Part shown: one piece after another, positions 37,987 to 45,275 of the stretch
How the letters are laid out: each line of letters opens with the position of its first letter
Position numbering within the stretch: position 1 is the first letter of the stretch
DNA from: CAZUZS01 sp964624795
GTDB lineage: Bacteria > Calditrichota > Calditrichia > RBG-13-44-9
Length of the DNA stretch: 64,000 bases
Direction: 5' to 3'
Assembly: GCA_964624795.1 (NCBI GenBank)
Contig: CAZUZS010000014.1
Location: 1-64,000, forward strand
Notes under the pieces: model-generated
Databases searched by the model: none
Seen by the model: the letters and a program-made list of their open reading frames with translations, nothing else
Told to the model about the DNA's origin: nothing
Program-made: the position numbers and the translations under genes

Positions 37987-39308
37987 TGGCACTCTTTGAA
38001 AAGGATTTGCCTCTAAATCGGGTGGAAAATGATTGGCCGGATATGTCTGCCAAGAATACTCAGGAAATTAAGCACCACTCCCGGGATTTACCGGCATTCC
38101 CCGGCATTAATTATAAGATGAAAGGGAATAAGATTGCAGGTAAAATACCTCAACAGCCAATCGATGAATTGCCTGCTGGTGTATACAGCTATAATTCGAA
38201 ATTTGCCAAAGAATTAAAAATCATCCGAATGAATATTTTTAGTGATACACGATGGGAAGAGTTTGTGCTCTCACACCCCGACGGTTTGGTGTATCATCAT
38301 CCGGCCTACCTTAAGGCGCTTGAGGCTGAGTACGGAGAGAATGGAATTTATCTGGCATATGTTGATGATGCCGATCAGGTAAAGGGGATATTTCCGCTTT
38401 TTCATACTGGCGGATTTCCATTTCGCAAAAAGGATCTAACGGTTGGAGAGCGCCTCTCATCTCTTCCGCGAACTCCTTTAGCCGGCCCGCTGGCTGTGGA
38501 TAATGATGTGCTGCGGCTACTATTGGAATTCGCAATAAAAGAAGTGGAAGAACAGGGATCACCCTCTCTCCAAATTAAGACAACATACAGTGATCTACAT
38601 CTGTTGCAGCCATCACTGATACCTGTTCCATGGCGCATGTCGTACTCATTAGAGTTACCACAAAATCCGGAAGCGATTCGCTTTGGAAATTCCCGCAATC
38701 ATGGCCGGTTGAAACGATCTGTAAGATGTGCGAAGGACTTTGGTGTTCAGGTGCGGGAATCGGATGAGATTGAAGACTTGCGCTGTTGGTATAAACTATA
38801 TTTGGAAACTATGCGAATTCATAAGATTCCTCCCCGCTCCCTTAGGTTCTTCACATTGTTATGGGAAAATTTGAAGCCGGCAGGTTTTTTACAGCTTTAC
38901 CTTGCAGAGAATGGAGATGGGTTACAGAAACAACTGCTTGCAGGTTCAATTATGCTTGGTATGGGCAATACGCTATTTTATGCTTTTAATGGTTCTTTGC
39001 GATCAAAAATGCACCTGCATCAGAATGATGCGATTCAGTGGCGGGCTATCCATGATGCCTGCCAGAGAGGCTTTACCCGCTATGATTTTGGTGAAGTTAC
39101 GACAAAAAATGTGGGGCTGGTGGAGTTTAAGCGTAAGTGGAATTCCGAACCCGTTCAGCTTTTCAGATATTATTATTTGGCTGACAAAATAAAGATATCG
39201 AGCGGCTACGACACCGAAAACGGCTATAGGTTGTTGGATAAGATATGGGCTCATTTGCCGCTTCGGTCCACCGCTTTTATTGGGGATATGCTTTATCGTT
39301 TTCTTTAA
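37986..39308 (+). CDS. FemAB/BioF2-type GNAT aminoacyl- or acyltransferase
   Basis: 440 residues. After an ~80-residue N-terminal extension come two GNAT-like halves: RWEEFVLSHPDGLVYHHPAYLKALEAEYG and LRSKMHLHQNDAIQWRAIHDACQRGFTRYDFGEVTTKNVGLVEFKRKWNSEPV. The second is the hallmark of the FemAB-related family found beside exopolysaccharide genes. FemAB proteins form amide bonds on peptidoglycan bridges; the relatives in polysaccharide clusters are uncharacterised. It is encoded with an ATP-grasp ligase, so amide-bond formation on the product is likely. The start overlaps the methyltransferase stop (TAATG). Confidence 0.85.
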   Translation: MALFEKDLPLNRVENDWPDMSAKNTQEIKHHSRDLPAFPGINYKMKGNKIAGKIPQQPIDELPAGVYSYNSKFAKELKIIRMNIFSDTRWEEFVLSHPDGLVYHHPAYLKALEAEYGENGIYLAYVDDADQVKGIFPLFHTGGFPFRKKDLTVGERLSSLPRTPLAGPLAVDNDVLRLLLEFAIKEVEEQGSPSLQIKTTYSDLHLLQPSLIPVPWRMSYSLELPQNPEAIRFGNSRNHGRLKRSVRCAKDFGVQVRESDEIEDLRCWYKLYLETMRIHKIPPRSLRFFTLLWENLKPAGFLQLYLAENGDGLQKQLLAGSIMLGMGNTLFYAFNGSLRSKMHLHQNDAIQWRAIHDACQRGFTRYDFGEVTTKNVGLVEFKRKWNSEPVQLFRYYYLADKIKISSGYDTENGYRLLDKIWAHLPLRSTAFIGDMLYRFL

Positions 39309-39310
39309 GC

Positions 39311-40678
39311 ATGGGTAGAAATGTAATTATGAAATTTATTGGGCAATCATCCGGAAAAATTAGCAGTTGGGGGATTTTTCATCGACATTTGGCACTTGTT
39401 GGCGGCACAGCCAATTTTGCCGACTGTCTGACCGCCTTATGCTACCTGTGCAACCCGAAACGACTGCTTGAAGACAAGATGATCAACAAATATGAAAAGG
39501 CCTTCGCAGGGAAAATTGGGACAAAATATGCTTTTTCGTTTTGCAGTGGGAGGGTTGGTTTATATGGGCTGTTGCGCTTGCTGGGCGTAGGAAATAGCGA
39601 TGAGGTGCTTCTCCAAGTGCCGACCCATATTGTGGTCGCTAACGCGATTCGATACACAGGTGCACGCCCGGTTTTTGTGGATTGCAGCCTAAAAAATTAT
39701 AATATTGGTATCGATTCAATTCGAGACCACCTCACTCCCCAAACAAAGGTTTTAGTAGTTCAGCATACTTTTGGAAATCCAGTTGCAATGGACAAAATTA
39801 TGGAGTTTGGCGGGACTAATAATCTTGAGGTTATTGAAGACTGCGTGCATTCACTCGGCTCTCGCTATATGGGAAAACCGGTTGGAACATTTGGGAGAGC
39901 TTCATTTTTCAGCACAGAGGAAACCAAGACCATTTCGACGACCATGGGGGGAATGGTTTGCACAAATGATTCCCAACTGGCAGCGGGACTCAGGACTTTT
40001 CAGAAAAGCTGGCCCCATCAATCCAGGTGGTTGGTGATGCGCTACCTGGCCAAATTCGTTGCATACTATTTTCTGACTGAACCTCACATCCACAATTATG
40101 TGAGGAAAATCTATGAACATATTGGGGAGTTGCAGCCGTTCCCCACACCAACTTCCCGGGAAGAATTATCCGGCCAACGTCCCTTAAATTATGAGGCGCG
40201 TTTGAGCAACGCACAGTGCGCTATCGGTCTGCGCCAGCTTTTGCGGCTGGATGCAAATGTTGCACATCGAAAACAAATATCAAAAATCTACCTGGATTTC
40301 CTAAATAAGAACAATTTTGAAGGACAGGTGTGCATTGAAAAAGATGCAGAACCGGCATTCGTCCGATTTCCTGTCCGGGTGGCTAATCGGGCGATTGCTG
40401 TGCAGAAGCTTAAATCTCATGCTGTGATTGGGAAGTGGTTTACTTCTGTTTTGGAAGAGGCGGCGCGCGAAGCCGATGCAGGCTATGAACAAAATAGTTG
40501 TCCGCGGGCGGAGGAGGCAGCCCGGCATTTGATAAATTTGCCGACGCATCCCCGAGTCACACTGCACGATGCCAGACGACTTGCAGCAACAACGGGTGAG
40601 ATCCTGAAAGCGGAACAGGCTGAATCTAAAAGGAAGGCTGTAAATGGCAATAAGACATACGCGATTGCCGCCAGTTAA
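39311..40678 (+). CDS. DegT/DnrJ/EryC1/StrS-family PLP protein 2
   Basis: 455 residues from the ATG two bases after the previous stop; the ATG at 39329 is equally possible. Features: YAFSFCSGRVGLYGLLRLLGVG, VLVVQHTFGNPVAMDKI, VIEDCVHSLGSRYMGKPVG and SFFSTEETKTISTTMGGMV, where the Lys in EETKT takes the Schiff-base position. It is more divergent than the enzyme at 32930 and carries an extra segment (about 220-300, VAYYFLTEPHIHNYVRKIYEHI) seen in the subgroup with membrane-near or lipid-linked substrates. It is probably a second aminotransferase for a sugar or acyl unit. Confidence 0.87.
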   Translation: MGRNVIMKFIGQSSGKISSWGIFHRHLALVGGTANFADCLTALCYLCNPKRLLEDKMINKYEKAFAGKIGTKYAFSFCSGRVGLYGLLRLLGVGNSDEVLLQVPTHIVVANAIRYTGARPVFVDCSLKNYNIGIDSIRDHLTPQTKVLVVQHTFGNPVAMDKIMEFGGTNNLEVIEDCVHSLGSRYMGKPVGTFGRASFFSTEETKTISTTMGGMVCTNDSQLAAGLRTFQKSWPHQSRWLVMRYLAKFVAYYFLTEPHIHNYVRKIYEHIGELQPFPTPTSREELSGQRPLNYEARLSNAQCAIGLRQLLRLDANVAHRKQISKIYLDFLNKNNFEGQVCIEKDAEPAFVRFPVRVANRAIAVQKLKSHAVIGKWFTSVLEEAAREADAGYEQNSCPRAEEAARHLINLPTHPRVTLHDARRLAATTGEILKAEQAESKRKAVNGNKTYAIAAS

Positions 40679-40805
40679 ATTATCCAAAGTTGCCGATAAT
40701 ATTTGGAGCAATAGGTTTAATCTTAAAGAACGAAGTCCTAATATTTAGGTGTGAGGCCGGTACATTTTTGTTGATTACTTAGGCGAATAAAACACAGGAA
40801 AAATT

Positions 40806-42899
40806 ATGCATTCTTCTCGCATTGCGATGGTCGTATTCTCTCATTTTCCGCTGGATGTAAGAGTTCGGCGGGAAGCCGAAGCACTGGTTGAATTTGGGAA
40901 ACAGGTGGATGTCATCTGTATGAGAGATGCAAATGAGGCGCGAATAGAAGTTTTTAATGGGATTAGCATATTCCGAATTCGCCTGGACAGGAAACGCGGC
41001 GGCAAGTTACGTTATTTTTGGGAATACGGATATTTTCTGTTGCGGGCAATGCTCAAGCTAAGTTTATTACACATTCGCAGACGCTATCGGGTCGTCCATA
41101 TTCACAATATCCCGGACATTCTCGTATATACAGCGATTATTCCAAAACTCACCGGCGCAAAAATAATCCTGGACATGCATGAGTTCATGCCTGAATTCTA
41201 TGCACAAAAATATTTGTTACATCAGGATTCTCGCGCGATACGCACACTAAAATTTCTTCAGAAAAAAGCAATCAGTTTTGCAGACAGTTGCATTATTTCG
41301 GTTCCTACATTTGGTGAAAAATTGAGGGCAGAAGTTTCACAACCAGATAAATTTACTCTGATCCTGAATGTGCCGGAGCTAAGGTATTTCATTCGTAAGC
41401 CATTAACAAAATTAAAATTGGATGGTAGATACAGGGTGATTTATCCCGGGACATTAAGCAATCTTCACGGGGTAGATGTGGCAATCCGGGCTGTCAATAT
41501 CGTCCGACAGGAAACATCATTGCCCATCGAATTGCATATCTATGGAAGCGGTCCGGAAAAAGGGAATTTAGAATTTCTGATAGAGGAATTGAGCCTCGCC
41601 GACACTGTAATTTTTCATGAAGAAGTACGCGTCGATCAAATTGGCAAGGTCTTGCCGGAAATGGATGTGGGAGTTGTTCCAAAAAGGGGAGGCGTCTTTG
41701 CTGGAGATGCAATCAGCACAAAACTTTTCGATTTTGCAGCCAGCGGATTGCCTGCAGTTGCCTCAAGGACTAAGGGAGATACCTTCTATTTTGATGATTC
41801 GATGGTCCTGTTCTTTGAACCCGAAAATGAGAGAGAACTCGCCGAATGTCTCATCCGGCTCTACCACGATGAAAAGTTGCGAATCTCTCTTTGCCGGAAT
41901 TCATGGGAGTTGATTGAAAAAATGAATTGGGGGGTAATGAAGCAGGATTTGATCGGGCTGTATGAAAAACTAACGGATGGAAAACCGGCAATTCCCGAAA
42001 AAAAGCTGCAAACCTTAACGGGGGATGGTATGGTACGCCATAAATACGTCATTGTCACGCCGGTGAAAAATGAAGAAAAATTTATAGGACAAACAATTTC
42101 CGCTGTGATAGATCAGGAAATAAGACCGGAAGAATGGATCGTTGTCGATGATGGTTCCACCGATAGAACCCGCGAGATTATTAGCGGGTTTCAGGGGAAA
42201 TACCCGTGGATTCGTTGTTTAGAAAATCCGGAAGTCCCGCGTCAGGCAAAGAGGCGCGCTGGCGGAGCTGCGGTGATCCAGTACGGTCTGAAAAAGATAA
42301 TACCCAATCGTTATGATTTTGTGGTGAGAATGGACAGCGATGTCACGTTCCCTCCTTCATTTTTCAGAGATATATTTAGTGAATTTGCTAAAAATGCTAA
42401 ACTGGGAATTGCCAGCGGGGTTTGTTTTGTGAGTGAAAATGGCGAATTTAAGGAGGAAAAAAATCCTGAATTTCATACCAGGGGACCGCTGAAGGTCTAC
42501 CGGTCTGAGTGTTATCGGGACATCGGTGGATTAGATAAGGAAGAAGGATGGGATACAATAGATGAAATGAAGGCGAACATGTTAGGCTGGGAAACCCGCA
42601 ATTTTCCGGAACTGCGGGTTAATCACCTGCGAAAAACACAGACGGCTTCAGGCGCCCTTGCCGGTCAGAGAAACAAGGGGTTTGTATCATATTATGTGGG
42701 ATATCATCCGTTTTATGCTTTTTTGCGATCGGTTTTTACATGTTTCAAAAAGCCCTACATAATTGGCGGCGCATTTATGTTTTTTGGCTATCTCGAAGCT
42801 CTTCTGAAGAAATCTCGAATTACTGATACGGACTTGGTAAAATATTTGCGGCGCCAGCAAATAAACAAAATCCTGGGAAAGGCGACCATCTGGCGTTAG
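40806..42899 (+). CDS. Two-domain glycosyltransferase (GT4 + GT2 fusion)
   Basis: 697 residues. The N-terminal ~400 residues are a GT-B glycosyltransferase of family 4 type (FSHFPLDVRVRREAEALVEFG, YPGTLSNLHGVDVAIRAV, HIYGSGPEKG, STKLFDFAASGLPAVAS). The C-terminal ~290 are a GT-A family 2 domain (YVIVTPVKNEEKFIGQTISAVIDQ, WIVVDDGSTDRT, VVRMDSDVTFPPSFF as the DxD site, and GWDTIDEMKANMLGW). A hydrophobic patch near the end (KPYIIGGAFMFFGYLEALL) may contact the membrane. One protein could thus add two sugars in succession. It has its own 127-bp upstream spacer with no evident terminator. Confidence 0.93.
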   Translation: MHSSRIAMVVFSHFPLDVRVRREAEALVEFGKQVDVICMRDANEARIEVFNGISIFRIRLDRKRGGKLRYFWEYGYFLLRAMLKLSLLHIRRRYRVVHIHNIPDILVYTAIIPKLTGAKIILDMHEFMPEFYAQKYLLHQDSRAIRTLKFLQKKAISFADSCIISVPTFGEKLRAEVSQPDKFTLILNVPELRYFIRKPLTKLKLDGRYRVIYPGTLSNLHGVDVAIRAVNIVRQETSLPIELHIYGSGPEKGNLEFLIEELSLADTVIFHEEVRVDQIGKVLPEMDVGVVPKRGGVFAGDAISTKLFDFAASGLPAVASRTKGDTFYFDDSMVLFFEPENERELAECLIRLYHDEKLRISLCRNSWELIEKMNWGVMKQDLIGLYEKLTDGKPAIPEKKLQTLTGDGMVRHKYVIVTPVKNEEKFIGQTISAVIDQEIRPEEWIVVDDGSTDRTREIISGFQGKYPWIRCLENPEVPRQAKRRAGGAAVIQYGLKKIIPNRYDFVVRMDSDVTFPPSFFRDIFSEFAKNAKLGIASGVCFVSENGEFKEEKNPEFHTRGPLKVYRSECYRDIGGLDKEEGWDTIDEMKANMLGWETRNFPELRVNHLRKTQTASGALAGQRNKGFVSYYVGYHPFYAFLRSVFTCFKKPYIIGGAFMFFGYLEALLKKSRITDTDLVKYLRRQQINKILGKATIWR

Positions 42900-42923
42900 A
42901 AACACCGGAATAGGAAGTTGAAT

Positions 42924-44141
42924 ATGCACGGGGAAACATTTCTTTGCATCGCCAATCGGGCGTGGGATTCCCTCTGGGGAGAATCCCAAAAAATCATGGT
43001 ACGAATCGCCCGGCAAAACCGTGTGTTATATTTTGAGCCGGGAAGAAGCGTAAATCGCTCGATGGGGGCAGAGTTCAGGCGCAATCTTCCGAATTTTTTC
43101 CGTTTTCGTGCAAAAGAAGTCGCCGAAAATTTGGTTGTGATCCCGACTCCACCTAATCTGCCGGTAGGGCGGCAATTTTTGCCAGGCCGCTTTCTTCGAA
43201 TTACTACGCCGCTGGGAGCAGAACTGAATAACCGGATCATCGCAAGACATGTGCGGTTGGCGATGAATAAATTTGTGGTGAAAGATCCCATTCTGTGGCT
43301 CTATTCGCCCTACCAGCACGGCCTTGTTGGTCAGTTCGGGGAGAAGCTCTCCTGCTACCATAATTATGATGAATTCTCCGATTTCCTGACAAATGCACGC
43401 ATTAAAAATCTATTGAAGAATTTTGATGATCGTCTTACCGCTGCCGTGGATGTTGTATTTGCGACATCCCGCGCGCAATGGGAGAAGCGCCGGAGAGCAA
43501 ATCCAAATACTTATTTTGTGCCCAACGGCGTCGATTTCGAGCTTTTTAATCAGGCGATGGAGCCAACTCTTCCGGAGCCGGAAGATTTTGCACATCTGCC
43601 CCGCCCGATAATCGGGTTTGCAGGGATGCTGGGATTTCACATTGATGTTGAGCTTTTATTGAAAATTGCCAAAGCCTATCCGAATTATTCAGTTGTCCTG
43701 GTTGGTCCCGATAATTTGCCAGATACGCCCGCATACCACGAGCTGCGGGAAGCAGCTAATGTGCATTTTCTCGGTTTCAAACCGATGAATGAACTTCCCC
43801 GCTATATCCGCTTTTTTGACGTTGCCCTGATTCCTTACCAGTTGGTTGGGCATGTTCTCTCCGGATATCCGCAAAAATTGCATGAATACCTGGCTGGTGG
43901 GAAAGCAATAGTAGCGTCAAACATGCCGGAACTGCAACCCTACAGCCAGTTCGTTCGAATTGCGGAAAACCATGAACAGTTTGTTTACCTGATCGGTGAA
44001 GCCCTGGATGATTATGCGCCGCACACCATTTCTGCGCGGGTGCAGGTTGCATCTGAGAACACTTGGGATCAGCGGGTTAAAGTGATGTATGAAATCCTGG
44101 AAGTGCGTCTTTCTCCATCTATAGCTGAAAAATTAACCTGA
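42924..44141 (+). CDS. GT-B fold glycosyltransferase (family 1/4-like)
   Basis: 405 residues from the ATG at 42924 (AGGA eight bases upstream). The N-terminal half (FLCIANRAWDSLWGESQKIM) and the C-terminal nucleotide-sugar half (IIGFAGMLGFHIDVELLLKIAKAYPNYSVVLVGP, FLGFKPMNELPRYIRFFDVALIPYQ, GYPQKLHEYLAGGKAIVAS) match teichuronic/exopolysaccharide glycosyltransferases of the TuaH-like group. It closes the plus-strand cluster; the next gene is convergent, 48 bp away, with no visible terminator between them. Confidence 0.92.
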   Translation: MHGETFLCIANRAWDSLWGESQKIMVRIARQNRVLYFEPGRSVNRSMGAEFRRNLPNFFRFRAKEVAENLVVIPTPPNLPVGRQFLPGRFLRITTPLGAELNNRIIARHVRLAMNKFVVKDPILWLYSPYQHGLVGQFGEKLSCYHNYDEFSDFLTNARIKNLLKNFDDRLTAAVDVVFATSRAQWEKRRRANPNTYFVPNGVDFELFNQAMEPTLPEPEDFAHLPRPIIGFAGMLGFHIDVELLLKIAKAYPNYSVVLVGPDNLPDTPAYHELREAANVHFLGFKPMNELPRYIRFFDVALIPYQLVGHVLSGYPQKLHEYLAGGKAIVASNMPELQPYSQFVRIAENHEQFVYLIGEALDDYAPHTISARVQVASENTWDQRVKVMYEILEVRLSPSIAEKLT

Positions 44142-44189
44142 ATTTTCCGCGGCAACATATTATCGATATAAAAGGAGTCCGGCGTCCGA

Positions 44190-45053
44190 TCAAATAAGTT
44201 CGCGCGTCGCCTGCTCAGGCTTTTGTGGATTGAAACGCACCAGGGCCAGTTCCGGGCCATCGTGGGCCGCGCTGAAGGCGTAGGTCCGCCCGATTTGTTC
44301 TTTCCATGCGCCGGTCAGGCGCGCAGATTCATGTACATGACCGTGCAGCGTGATGAGCGGCTGGTGTTCCTCTATAAATCGCTGAATAGCAATGCTGCCA
44401 ACATGCACGTCCAGCGGCACATGGTCAACCATTTTTCCATCCAATGCAGCGCGGTCGAGAGCTGTCTGGTAAGGCGGTGAGTGGAAAAGAAAGATGGATT
44501 GTGCCAAATCCATCTTGCCAGTGAGTTCTTTCAGGTCGTTTTGAATTGTAGCGTATTTTTTATCGGTTTCGGAAATCGGGACCGAATAGTAGCCTTCTTC
44601 GGGTGAAATGCAACCGGGGTCCACAAAGCGCGAGACATCATATCTTTCCCAGTCCTTGAGTGGAAAAGGGGTAGGGGGGACAAAACTGTATCCATAAATA
44701 GTGTAAGGCCCAAACCACACTGACCGGTTATGTATGTATTCCCATAGTCCATCCGCAGCCCCGGCCAGAACTGCCGGTTCCTCAAATCGCGGGTCATCAT
44801 TCCCGAGGATCAGGAATATCCGTGGATAGGATTGTTTGATCTGATCCCGAAGCCGGCCAAATTCCGGCACCAGAAAGTTGCCCACAAAATCCTGGTGGGA
44901 GATATCCAATGATTTCCTCGCAACAAGGCCGTGAGGCAGCAAGTCACCCCCTAAGAAGACTGCTTCCGGCCGCTCTTCCTCGATCAGCTTCCATAGTTTG
45001 CGGTAGCGATCGGTGTGCCCATGAAGGTCCGTCACGAATAGACAATTATTCAC
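44190..45053 (-). CDS. Calcineurin-like metallophosphoesterase
   Basis: 287 residues. The two-metal phosphoesterase motifs appear in order: FVTDLHGHTDR (D-x-H), FLGGDLLPHG (GD), LILGNDDPRF (GN-D in place of the usual GNHD), FLFHSPPY and LHGHVHESARLTG (GHxH). The general-acid His of GNHD is Asp here, as in some members that act on small or nucleotide substrates. No signal peptide; cytoplasmic. It lies downstream of the receiver/PEP-synthase-like gene on the same strand, separated by ~220 bp. The substrate is unknown. Confidence 0.93.
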   Translation of the reverse strand: MNNCLFVTDLHGHTDRYRKLWKLIEEERPEAVFLGGDLLPHGLVARKSLDISHQDFVGNFLVPEFGRLRDQIKQSYPRIFLILGNDDPRFEEPAVLAGAADGLWEYIHNRSVWFGPYTIYGYSFVPPTPFPLKDWERYDVSRFVDPGCISPEEGYYSVPISETDKKYATIQNDLKELTGKMDLAQSIFLFHSPPYQTALDRAALDGKMVDHVPLDVHVGSIAIQRFIEEHQPLITLHGHVHESARLTGAWKEQIGRTYAFSAAHDGPELALVRFNPQKPEQATRELI

Positions 45054-45074
45054 AGCATCAATATCGGTTTCGAT

Positions 45075-45275
45075 TTAAAAATGCGTCTGACCACTGTTAT
45101 TGGGGACAGTTGAATCTTTCGGACTCAAGTCGAACGGGCTTGAAATCCCGCCTTCGAAAATATTAATATTATCGTCCTGATTAAGGGGCTGAATGAGATA
45201 ACCATCGGGAAAGCCCATGAAAGAACAGCAAGATATTATTGGGATATTTGTAATTCCTACCGGCTTTTCACTCAT
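45075..45275 (-). CDS. Possible small protein coupled to the upstream gene
   Basis: 66 codons starting in an ATGA overlap with the stop of the PEP-synthase-like gene at 45272. The product (CCSFMGFPDGYLIQPLNQDD) is unlike any family I know, and there is no clear ribosome site apart from coupling. It may be chance. Confidence 0.2.
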   Translation of the reverse strand: MSEKPVGITNIPIISCCSFMGFPDGYLIQPLNQDDNINIFEGGISSPFDLSPKDSTVPNNSGQTHF

